Assembly (NCBI RefSeq): GCF_000002865.3
Contig: NW_001865045.1
Span: forward strand, 1,252,135 to 1,300,515
Source: Monosiga brevicollis MX1
Lineage: Eukaryota; Opisthokonta; Choanoflagellata; Craspedida; Salpingoecidae
Reading direction: 5' to 3'
DNA: 48,381 nucleotides
The translations under genes were made by a program, and so were the position numbers. Positions 27,010 through 34,700 of the stretch are shown here, piece by piece; position 1 is the first letter of the stretch; every line of letters begins with the position of its first letter. The notes under the pieces were generated by a model. The model did no database searches and was not told the DNA's origin. It saw nothing but the letters and a program-made list of their open reading frames with translations.

Positions 27010-27662
27010 CGTGGAACCAAGCAACAGACCAGGTTTCTAGGGACTCTGGGCGAAGCATCTGGTCTTCTTGAGCTGATGCACATGAGCAGGAAGCGGGTCA
27101 GTTGGCTTGCTGCTCAAACACAATACCATGCTTCAGGAAGGCGCTCGGGGCGTACCATGGCTGGCAACATGCACTTGGGTGACATTGATGGCCAGGACGC
27201 TGGGGTGAGAAGTTGCGCAGTCCAGGTTGTCCAAGTCAAGTTGGGCTTGAGCCTTGGAGTCTAGTGTCGTCAGCTCAAACTATATATCCGGATATGAATC
27301 AATGATTAAAAAGAAAAGGTGTAGGCAACAGTGACAGAACACAGGACGTGGAAGGCGGATTGAAGCGGAACTGACTTCATAGGTCAGAGATTGGTAGCCT
27401 GAAAAGTAGTCGGTGGAGCGCTGGGATGAATCGGCCCACCACCTTGCAGTCGAGGCACCGCTAAAGAGAATCAAGCCGAGGTTCCGCCAGAACCAGCCAA
27501 GAAAGCCATGAAAACTTCCGGCCGAAAGTCACGTGTCGCTTCAACCAGTGCATAATGAACGAACCGAAAGAAGTAGCGCGTATTCGGACTCCATGTCAGC
27601 TTGGCTGTGGTGGTGCTGGTGATGGCCAGCACAAGGGCCACCGCCAACGCCAGCGGCGTCAT
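1360..27662 (-). CDS. Gene A: giant (about 7,650 aa) multidomain surface protein with lipid-transfer-type head and zinc-finger tail
   Basis: A 33-exon model (see exon map) joins every reading frame from the ATG at 27662 to the TAA at 1360-1362 without a stop or phase conflict; coding length is 22,947 nt. Predicted order: signal peptide (residues 1 to ~20), vitellogenin/MTP-like N-terminal and helical region (~20-800), basic and M23/LECT2-like part (~1100-1280), FN3-like and cadherin-like beta sandwiches with recurring D-x-T-P-P (~1600-4700), LamG-like domain (~4580-4740), furin-like Cys-rich blocks (~4800-5100 and ~6025-6290), NDxP cadherin-like domains (~6830-7200), three membrane helices (~7296-7405), and a cytoplasmic C2H2 finger (~7455-7478) with an acidic C-terminus. 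It is probably a type I-like surface protein. The start was chosen because the signal peptide follows it directly and the first intron phase fits. Splitting into two genes cannot be excluded without transcripts, but no internal stop or second start signal forces it. Confidence 0.75.
1982..2535 (-). other. Gene A: three transmembrane helices and cytoplasmic C2H2 zinc finger
   Basis: Three hydrophobic helices are seen: near 2530-2470 (NLFNILLILVLAVAVGG), near 2362-2290 (LIVFVGAVLLTLLLVSIFAIA) and near 2275-2200 (AMAVLVPVTAVVIILVLA). The first is followed by a Lys/Arg-rich loop, placing it inside, so the C-terminus is predicted cytoplasmic. At 2047-1982 lies one perfect C-x2-C-x12-H-x4-H finger (FCEPC...HLRFVH). 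The tail then has a Ser/Arg-rich part and, after the last intron, an acidic end (DVVDLDDLCDSDE). The last intron (1537-1429) is supported by GTAAGT and TTCCAG. Confidence 0.75.
2940..3700 (-). other. Gene A: membrane-proximal 'NDxP' cadherin-like domains
   Basis: Two units carry the 'D.DGD.L..S' start (ISDPDGDVLLLSV) and the linker motifs VNDRPEL and VNDAPV. These are typical of cadherin-like/tandem calcium-dependent repeats ('VNDAPV' signature). They directly precede the membrane helices, as in adhesion receptors. Confidence 0.65.
4366..4433. repeat. A-rich (A4-12C)n simple repeat in a gene A intron
   Basis: Runs of A separated by single C, directly visible, lie in the intron 4495-4327. Read in the sense of gene A it is a G-dotted T tract and may act as a long pyrimidine tract for the acceptor at 4327. 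Confidence 0.8.
6120..6925 (-). other. Gene A: second furin-like Cys-rich block with Thr-rich linker
   Basis: Furin-like modules recur (CHHTCLSGCSGL, CHEQCASALSCSGP, CHENCLYGCSGP, CHPECQGLGCGGP), interrupted after the first by a Thr-rich stretch. Spacing and the C-x-G-P hallmark match the first block, so the two blocks probably arose by internal duplication. Confidence 0.8.
6655..6714 (-). repeat. Thr-codon run inside gene A coding sequence
   Basis: On the minus strand a run of ACA/ACG/ACC codons encodes SSTTSTTTTTTTRTTTSIT. It is a likely O-glycosylated, mucin-like spacer between two furin-like modules. The repeat is imperfect at DNA level and could vary in length between strains. Confidence 0.7.
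8340..9060 (-). other. Gene A: tandem cadherin-like beta-sandwich repeats between Cys-rich blocks
   Basis: Two or three consecutive units follow the 'L..L.V......L.P.F......Y.V.V' pattern, with endings PPRSYTLFLTRG and TVTAWAQDGVTSS. This is the plan of the Pfam-type 'cadherin-like beta sandwich' common in adhesive proteins. The units lie between the two furin-like blocks. Confidence 0.5.
9700..10590 (-). other. Gene A: first furin-like Cys-rich block
   Basis: About 300 residues follow the furin-like/growth-factor-receptor IV spacing: repeated C-x2-C-x3-C-x3-C-x-G-P...C-x2-C, seen as CHAQCADNCYGP, CDLSCDGSCSGP, CHEQCLDGCTGP and CHERCDGLCTGP. Each is followed by 'CP..(T/S)Y' loops. At least five modules are recognisable. 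In EGFR/insulin receptor relatives these form rigid disulphide rods between ligand-binding lobes; here they sit between a LamG-like domain and cadherin-like sandwiches. Confidence 0.8.
10770..11260 (-). other. Gene A: LamG/concanavalin-like domain
   Basis: Inside the 7-kb exon, the strand pattern SVDLILPSRVGISVDLAF, a central GVGVMTLLIDGRQLV strand and a closing IVDEIVIRDL match the jelly-roll of LamG/pentraxin-like domains; 'DEI/V.I.D' is the typical last strand. The family binds sugars or laminin-type ligands. No ligand can be named here. Confidence 0.4.
12671..20987 (-). other. Gene A: FN3-like/cadherin-like beta-sandwich array
   Basis: Exons 19-26 encode repeated beta sandwiches. Many end in the signature hydrophobic-D-x-[ST]-x-P (YDITPPILE, VDLTPPEPP, VDVTPPTIT, IDATPPELL, IDSSPPVIS, VDAIPPTPP). 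They also carry 'F.D..tGI..Y' turns (FRDPDTGISSYW) and 'N.AGL/A' ends (NGAGLSS, NGAGIST). The long exon 16607-13211 contains at least two cadherin-like beta-sandwich units ending in 'AEDGSTQ' or 'Y.I.F' style strands. N-glycosylation sequons are frequent. Such arrays form long extracellular stalks that bind other surface or matrix proteins. Confidence 0.65.
21293..21309. repeat. Poly(A) tract in a gene A intron
   Basis: A run of 17 A (T in gene sense) lies in the intron 21379-21269, upstream of the acceptor CTTGCAG. It probably forms part of the polypyrimidine tract. Confidence 0.75.
22576..23100 (-). other. Gene A: degenerate M23/LECT2-like domain
   Basis: Around residues 1105-1280, C-G-S-G-E-Y-P-A-K-G resembles the start of LECT2 ('CGQYSA..'). 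It is followed by YVPAPYDGRIIDVRG, a VVIKP strand, ISNVKLISGYSKGYRVRAG and finally CGRFVHF with a downstream DP..FLP. That is the beta-sheet order of the LytM/M23 fold. The family's metal ligands are H..D and HxH. Here only the last His (FVHF) remains and no HxxxD is seen, so a binding rather than hydrolytic role is likely. A Lys/Ser-rich insert (GKSGIKKKGSSSK) sits between the first Cys pair and the sheet. Remote similarity only. Confidence 0.45.
24180..25271 (-). other. Gene A: helical superhelix-like region of the lipid-transfer module
   Basis: The first third of exon 13 is rich in paired amphipathic helices with HEAT-like spacing, such as EDIREGALLALGAVLSRF, HRPSVLAALGNTRHQ and RIALEDSSLEHRIAALRSH. 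In vitellogenin and MTP this position is held by the vitellinogen superhelical domain, which wraps the lipid cavity. It is followed by a Ser-rich linker (ESSSSSSAETKSE) and then beta-strand-rich sequence with alternating Gly and aromatic residues, as expected of the lipovitellin beta sheets. The assignment depends on the N-terminal domain call. Confidence 0.55.
26229..26356. repeat. Purine-rich G/GA-repeat tract in a gene A intron
   Basis: A G-run block (several runs of 5-11 G at 26248-26276) passes into GACAGA/GACCGA hexanucleotide-like repeats. All of it lies inside the intron 26372-26183. On the sense strand it is C/CT-rich. It could form triplex or quadruplex structures. Confidence 0.8.
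26957..27005. repeat. (GA)n microsatellite in a gene A intron
   Basis: About 24 uninterrupted GA dinucleotides, flanked by imperfect GA-rich sequence, sit in the intron 27029-26878. The CT-rich sense strand runs toward the acceptor before exon 5. Confidence 0.9.
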
Positions 27663-28086
27663 GGTGGAGCACGTTTACGCCAAGGCAATGCCTCGGGTCG
27701 TGATAAAGCTGTAGCTGGCGGCAGGCGGCCTCTCTCGCAGCGCAGACATGTGATGCAACAAAGCCAACAGCCCAGTCGAAAGTGGTCCAGAGGGAGACGC
27801 CATACATTGAAAAAGAAGCGTGAGCAACCAGAAAAAAAAAAAAAAACAGAGAAGCAGGAACGCCGCCAAACGACGTCGAGGGGCGGCGGTCAGGTCGGTC
27901 GTGAGACGACTTGTGAGCTTTCGAAAAAAAAAAAAAAAATAAAAGACGTCAAAGGTCGTGTCGTGAGGAGAGAGAAGATAACAGAAAGGGAAGAACAAAA
28001 GACGAGTTACAAAAACCGCACGAATCGACGCCTTATGAAACACAAGTGTCCACAAACTGATCAGCCTTGAACTGACAAAAGCATAC

Positions 28087-28149
28087 CAGAATAATATCTT
28101 TGTCGGGGTAGCGAAACTCCCCGGCCAAGTTTTGTGGGTCCAAAGGCAT
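28087..28149 (-). other. Possible upstream leader exon or uORF of gene A
   Basis: An ATG opens 21 codons (MPLDPQNLAGEF...) that end exactly at a GTATGC donor. An in-frame TGA precedes the ATG. The exon cannot be joined in frame to the signal-peptide ATG at 27662 through the acceptor I tried (in-frame TAA), so it is either 5' UTR or belongs to an unrecognised transcript. Confidence 0.2.
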
Positions 28150-28253
28150 CAAAGTTCAAAAGCAAGGTGTGAATAAATTTTCGAAGGAGCTTGCCATCGG
28201 CCATTAGGTTTTTGTCATGACTCTCGCGATTTCGGTCCCAACCGCTCGGAACC

Positions 28254-28284
28254 GCCCATCACATTCTCGAGTCATGTGATGGGC
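28254..28284. promoter_or_regulatory. Perfect 11-bp inverted repeat in the A/B divergent promoter
   Basis: Left arm GCCCATCACAT (28254-28264), 9-nt spacer containing the palindrome CTCGAG, right arm ATGTGATGGGC (28274-28284). The arms match at all 11 positions. It could be a binding site for a dimeric regulator serving both genes, or a hairpin. No terminator role is expected in this position. Confidence 0.6.
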
Positions 28285-28774
28285 AGGCAAAGTTGTTCGT
28301 CACGCCACATCTGCCGAACCACCCCCCAAGACATCGTCCGCCCCTGCCTTGACATGTAAAGCTCGATCACCCTTTGGCTAGGTTGTCGCCTTCCCACCTC
28401 TCCCGCGCGTATTGCCACAAGCAACTTGAACGGAAAGGGCACGTGTATGATATGTCATGATGTTCGCAGCCCATTGATTTCACCCTAAAAAGGAGAGACA
28501 AAACAACCATTGCTTTTGTTGGCTCACAAGCGTTCGCCACGCCCCTTTCCCATTTTGTGGACTTGTGCCTTGAGGTCAGAGGGAATGTGCACTTTTTTCT
28601 TCAAAGCCTTTTTGCTGCGCACTGCACGGCATCACCTGATACCTTGAACATTGGCCACCCGCCGGTGGTGGTGCGCCTCTTTTTGAACCGCATGTGTCGT
28701 GCTTGTAGTGCTTGAAGCCGTGCGCGGTCTGGTGGTCGCGTCGTGGCGTTGCGGGGCCCCACCTCCGGAGCAGC

Positions 28775-31700
28775 ATGGCCATTGTGCGTCCCGGTGGCCA
28801 ATGGCTGCTGCCACTCTTGGTCGCCGTGCTATGTGCGTTGTCTCAAACCTTCGCGTGGTCCACGCAGCCCAAGCTTTCGCCGAATGGCAACGCCGCTCAC
28901 GACCCGAAGATATTAAATCAGAATGACGATTCGAACGCAAACCAAAGCCAACACAGGTTCCGCGTGGCTCGCCAACAGCTGAACGAGTTAATGCAGCCTC
29001 TTTCCTTGCAAACCTTTTTTCATGATTATTTTCAGAAGGCCCACGTCGTGGCTCATGCCACAGGGCCGGTCAACCCAGACTTCATCGTGGCTGACCCCAA
29101 TGCTTCATGGGCTGAGACGGCCGAAGCTGTTCTCAACCCTCTATTGAATCGTTCCGACGATGAGCTCAGTCTGCTATTCAAGATGAGCGCTATTCAACTC
29201 CGTGACGCCAACGCTTCTGCCGTCTCTTCTCATAATTTGACAACGGTAGACCTTAAACATCTTCTTGTTGACCAAGGCTATAGCATCGTTTATCGCAATG
29301 AGCACAATCGCGAAGAAGACCTGTACCAACGAAACCTACTTGCCAATAGCGTGACGTCTCTTGTTCTTCTTCAGCCGACTCTTCATTATTATCTTAGTGG
29401 ACCCCACGCCAAGGCTTTGCCTGCGCACACCGACCGTAGCGAGTAAGATGTTGTGCGGAACCGGGTTGCTCATGCCAAACTTGGTCTCCTCGCTAATTCA
29501 CGCTTTGTTGGCATGTCGTCTTTTTTATTTCTTTTTTTTTTTGTTCGATCAGCATCTTTGTCTTTCAACTTGCAGGGACGAAGCACTGGACAATTTGCTC
29601 GGTTCCTCTTCCTGATGCCTCATGGACGCCAGCTGAATGGGCTCAACAGCAAGAAGTGAATGCCAAACAGTCGATGGGTACGTTGGGCGAGCATCGAGGC
29701 ACAAGGGATACAGCCTTGCCAATAACAAATCTCTGCGGGCCGGACGTAGGTTGCCGCAACCCAAAAGAAGCAGAGTTGAATGGATTGGAATGTGAGCACC
29801 ACGTTCTTCGCGCTGGAGACTGGCTGTACATGCCAAAAGGTATGAAAGGCTTGCCTTCTTTGCTGTCAACTCTATCTCTGTACTGCTTCTAATGCAGATG
29901 ATTGCCCGAGAAGGTACGGTTCATTTCGCGCAGACCATGGATGACTTTTCCCTGCATGCCACTGTGGGCTTCAGTCCTTCCTCTTCCTGGATCAACTTTC
30001 TTGAGGCCATATGTCTGGAGGGCCCGCCTGTGGCCGTTTCCTGCACTGAATTTCGAGCCGTACTTACGGCACTGCACACAAGCCGCCACTTCCTCTGGCT
30101 CTCGATGTTAGCCACCGTCACGTCAAGCACTGCACCTGCCAGCGCCCAAGCTGTTTCACCCGACGAAGTGATTTTGGGACTTCAAACTGCCACTCTGGCT
30201 CGTTTTGCATCACTGCAGTCCTTGCATCTGCCCCTTGATGTGTTGAATCGGACGTTCTTTTACCAGGCTAAAGAAGACTGGCTCAAGTCCATCCGCACAC
30301 TCTCCCGCTCGCTGAATCAGATATTTCCCCAAGCTTTCTCCACGTTCCACAAGAAGGACGTTCAGGAAACAGAGGATCACGCTCCGCTCGAAGTGCATCG
30401 TCACAGACGAGATGACGTGTGTTTATCTGATCTTAGTTGCCAGACATGTGAGCCTGACACCTGTCACACTAAGGACTGTGAAGAAGGTAAGGTAGTACAT
30501 TGCTACCAACGTCTTTCGTCACTGTCATCTCATCTATCTCTTTTCTGCCTAGGCTGTGACGACGGTTGCTATTACGACTGGAACGAATTTGCTATCATTT
30601 GCACTACGTCTTGTGATGACTTTTGCACTGTCAGTATCAGCTTTGGTTCTATCTTTGATAAAAAAACATCGTAATCATTGAACAAACATGTTGTTTGCTA
30701 CTGCAGTGTGTGTGTTACGAAGGCTGTTATGCCTACCCTGGGAACTATAACCCAACACTCCTGACTTGTGAACCATGTCGGCGCGGTAAAGTACAACCCA
30801 ATCAGGCGCACGTCGATCATTGCACTCCCTGCGAAGTCGGTAAGCTCCTCCTTCCTTTTACTGATTCCCGTCTCTTTTTTTTTTTTTTTTTTTTTTTAAA
30901 AAAAAACAAAAAACTTGACACGCGGCGCAATGAACCGTCTTTTGCTTTTTTTTTGTAGGAAAATATGCGGACGTAGAGGGGCTCGCTTCGTAAGCTGGGT
31001 CCCTTGACACTTGGCTCGTCTGCACAATAGCGTGCCGTTTTCTCATGACATCCCTGATATTCCCAGCTGCAAGGATTGTGAACCTGGAAAGTATGCTGAC
31101 TGGACAGGGAGCGAAACCTGCAAGGCACGTATGCCCATGGCAATCATGTGCCAACCCGTACTTTTGGCTGGGGTTTGCAGCGTTGTTTTGTCTCTCATTC
31201 ATCGAGTTGGGATGCTCAAGCTCAAACTCAACAATCTGTAATTATGTAGAACTGCCCCGGCGGCCAATACAGCATAGGTGGCACCCAATTTTGCTTTGCA
31301 TGTCCTGCTGGGACTTACTCGACAGGAAGCGCAGCAGTTTGCACCGATTGCCCCCCAGGCACAACCAATCCTGCAACCGGGAAACATGAGTGGTGAGTGC
31401 GATTATTTTGTGGCAAAAAGCGTGATCGGTTCCTTGTAATGGCGCACAGTACTTGCCTTGTCTCACGCCAACTTTCCATGCCTCAGCTCCACGTGTAAAC
31501 CCAATCACCTCATGCCGTTTCAGGGATTCCCTCATAGTTCTTGCTGGAAGAGGTAACCGTTTGGGTCTTTTCTGCATCGTCTGTGTTTTACTGATCCTGG
31601 TGTCTCACGCTCGTTTCGTATGGTACCATTGTGGAACGCAGCTATGGTATTCCCGAAAGCGGGTGGTGCACATTTTCGGGCCAGCTTTGCAACTGCCAGG

Positions 31701-34700
31701 CATCACATCTCAATCAAGGGTCCAGGGTGATTGAGTTTGACGACGTGGATGGTGGTCGTTGCAACCGCATCATAACCGACCCGAAGGTCTATGGCATCAC
31801 TCTCAGTATGTTCGGCAAATCCCATTATTCTGTCTCCCACGTGGCCTGCAAGGATTTCGAGTGTACCAATCAAGACGTACAGCGTCATGATGCAGCCGAG
31901 GAATACTTGACTCCAGCTTACAGCAAAATCTCCACGGTACGAGTCACGATCCCATCGCAAAAGCCTTTCGTTGAGTTTGAATTTCTCCACTGATGAACAT
32001 GAATGTGATGTCGTTTTGGCCTCGTAGACTGAGTCCGTTGCGATTGAGTACAGCTATCAGATTTCCAACAATGCCTTCGTGTTGCAACACACCGTTTCTA
32101 ATGCCAACCGTAATGCAGAGTGGCCATATCAGGGCCACGGCGGCCTGATCTGGCCATCGTCACGCCTTCGGTTCTCCAGCACTGACGTCCCCAATCTGGA
32201 CTTGTCAACGTCAGGCGAAACTTGCAACAAGGGAGAAAACAGCCAGTGGGAAGTGATGACTTGCACGGCAACTACAGACATCTTGGTGCAACACGGTCAC
32301 AAGTTCCGACTCTCATTTTTTGCCAGCAACCAGGGTCGATGGGATTACATCAAGCCGTCTTCAATCTACAATAGGGTTTGGAGTGCGCGAAATGCAGAGG
32401 CAGAAACATATCCAGTTGACTCGGTCTATCTTCCAGGCAAGACCACACACATGACATACACGGCTGAGCTGGACTTTGTTTCGCCTTGGCATTGTAGTGT
32501 TGGACCGACGCTAGGGCAGCGAAGCGGAGCAGCTCCATTCGCACAGGAACTCAGCATCGTGGATGACGAAGGTTGCAGCGATTGGAAAAGTGCTGATAGT
32601 ATTCTTCACTTTCCTGCTGGGAGGCGCTTCATCAACAACGTGGCAGATCTGTGTGTGTGGACAACCTCTGGTTGGCGCTCATCGGGACACGTCATCTCGG
32701 ACTTGGAACTCACCGCCTTCTCCTCTTCCAAAGTGGGAAATGCGATGACGGCTCGTCGGGGGGCTGATGACTCCAAAGCCTTGGCAATATTGGGCGTGCA
32801 AGCTGATTCAGCCGACAATTTCCAGTTGAGCTTTAGCCACAGCGTTATGTCACAAGTATTGACCGGTGCCGCTATTTTAGCCGTCATTGTTGAGCTTTCA
32901 GTGATGGATGTAGGTCAAACCAATGTGATGATCGCTCGACGTGCACCAGTGTACTTTGACCCTGACGTGCCCATGGTGCAGCTGGCCTGCACAATCAATT
33001 GTGTCAGCGTACCCAGTGCTCTGATGTCTGACAGCAGCGCAGAGCAAAATCAGCATCACTTTTATACCAGCCTGTCGGTCACCAAAATTCGTGCCTACAT
33101 TGACCGCACCATCTTCAGTTGCCCCAAGGTGGCTAGTCTAGAGATGGAGTTGGAAATTCATCCGGCGTTTACGGATACGCCTTCTTGGAGCGGTAGCGCG
33201 TATGACAGCGATCATGACGCCCTCATGTTTGAAACTTGGCAAGGTATCGACCGTTTCAAGGGTCAGATTGTGCGTTTGCGTCGATGGGACGGCGCTGATG
33301 AGACAGCTGAATCCGAATGGAAAGACCTAGGTCAGAATCCAGACTATGAGTTTTCTGTGGAACTCGTATCTGGGTACGAGTACTTAGTGGCTTTCGAAGC
33401 TTGGACGCCAATTGCTGTGGAGCATGACATGGTGCCAGGCACGGCTAAGCGTGCAAATCAGGTCGGCACCACCGACAAACGTCTTCGTGTGGATCACACA
33501 GCGCCTGTCGGTGACACGCCCGACGTTGTGTTGGAAGTGGGTGGCGTCATCACGGTGCTCGAGGAATTTTTGGCTGCCAACTCAGACGTCGATGGCGCTC
33601 TCAAGGGCCTGCCCGCCGTCCAGGCGCGGGGAACCACGCCCTTGTTCTTCATCATTGACCACGACCTGCAACATGTCGAGCTTACCTTCAGCTTGTTGGA
33701 CGAGGAGAGTGGCCTTCGGGCCATTGACGTGCGCACATATCAACTTGACCTACACTCCACTGCTGCGCAACTGATACACGAGCGTGCCGTTGGCATTACG
33801 CGCTTTGTACGCAACGCCGATACGTCTGCATCCTGCGACGCGAGTAGTGCTTTTTCCTGGTATGCGTCGACGCGAGATCGCGACGTCACTCATGCAGCCC
33901 ACGGAAGTTCAGGCTGCCGATGCACAGCGTACGATCCCGCGGGCAACTTCGACCACTGCTACCGTCAGCACATGTACCTCGATGGCAACAACCATTACTC
34001 AAGCGACTACACGCCCGTGCCAGCGGCTCAGCTCTACTTGATCCAGGTGGAGAGCGAGAATCATGCAGGCATCACCACGACGCTCGAAGCGATGCTTCGC
34101 GTCGATTCAACCCCACCCGATGTAACGCACGCACACGTGCAAGATAGTGCTTCCCTTGGGCAGCTCGACATTGATTTCATGCAAGTGGGCACGGGCAACC
34201 AGGTGACCCTTCACGCAAGCTTTACCGGGTTTGTTGACTTAGAAAGTGAAGTGCGAAACTATTTGATTGCTTTTACCGACAAGTGCCTCACTCTTGAGGA
34301 CTATTGCGGCAAGAATAATATTGATTCTGCTCATGGAAACGCCTGTTACCTGTCACCTGTGGACGAGGCGCAGTGGCTTGCCGCAGCGCCTGTCCGTGCG
34401 CTCTTCAAAGCCAACGTGCACAGCCAGACAGTCACAGTGGATAGCAATACGAAGCGAATCTACGCAAATGTTATGGCTCAGAACAACGCCCTGTTGTACT
34501 CGGCCATCCAATGCTCGGACGGCGTAGGCTTTGACCGTACCCCTCCAACCGCCTCCAATCTGGCCATCACGGGAGCGGCCATTCGCCCAGGCATCGTGAC
34601 CTCTCACGACGGCTCTGCTCAGTATTACATATCCAAGTGGGGTGTGCTACAGCCTTTGCCGCAAGCATGTGGTGGCAACTTTCCAGCGCTTTCTCCCAAC

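Larger units (their letters stand above)
1360..27662 (-). other. Exon map of gene A (33 exons, 5' to 3')
   Basis: Exons, high to low coordinate: 27662-27533, 27398-27376, 27279-27156, 27072-27030, 26877-26705, 26633-26530, 26454-26373, 26182-26066, 25984-25893, 25825-25724, 25601-25526, 25439-25360, 25271-22183, 22085-22033, 21908-21810, 21756-21696, 21629-21380, 21268-21107, 20987-20706, 20625-20064, 19993-19391, 19303-19174, 19076-16813, 16607-13211, 13122-12920, 12839-12671, 12528-5523, 5426-5381, 5267-4974, 4861-4496, 4326-4166, 4072-1538, 1428-1360. Each was set from a GT donor, an AG acceptor and continuing phase. The least certain junctions are exon 16 (the acceptor at 21757 was chosen because the nearer one at 21743 breaks the frame) and exon 27 (purine-rich acceptor CCCCAAAG). 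Confidence 0.7.
25360..27662 (-). other. Gene A head: large-lipid-transfer-protein (vitellogenin/MTP-like) N-terminal module
   Basis: Twelve small exons encode the signal peptide and about 380 residues. Seen features fit the LPD_N/vitellogenin N-terminal fold: an aromatic start W-S-P-N-T-R-Y-F-F-R-F right after the signal peptide, then the beta strand block FAQCEDGRVARVYYEP followed by LPGNIIATLAGTL. This matches the family pattern 'F...DGRV..V' plus a 'N..RGI...L' segment. Next come YRTS and a Cys-containing HHECRLEN. The family binds and transfers lipid (microsomal triglyceride transfer protein, vitellogenin, apolipophorin); lipid binding here is inference. Splice phases support each join. 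Divergence is high, so a profile search should confirm it. Confidence 0.65.
27663..28774. promoter_or_regulatory. Divergent promoter region between genes A and B
   Basis: The start codons of A (minus) and B (plus) lie 1.1 kb apart, head to head. No gene fits between them. The region holds two poly(A) tracts (27832-27846, 27924-27939), a CACGTG E-box at 28440-28445 and the perfect inverted repeat at 28254-28284. On the minus strand a good donor (GTATGC) follows a short 21-codon frame at 28149-28087, so the gene A transcript may begin upstream with a spliced 5' leader. Shared regulation of A and B is inference. Confidence 0.5.

Noticed and set aside
27555-28070. 171-codon plus-strand ORF, Lys/Arg/Glu-rich
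   Set aside because: Low-complexity reading through poly(A) tracts and the antisense of gene A exon 1; no domain or start context.
29549-29869. Minus-strand ORFs opposite gene B exon 2
   Set aside because: The plus strand here encodes the conserved JmjC core with correct splice phase, so the antisense frames are shadows.
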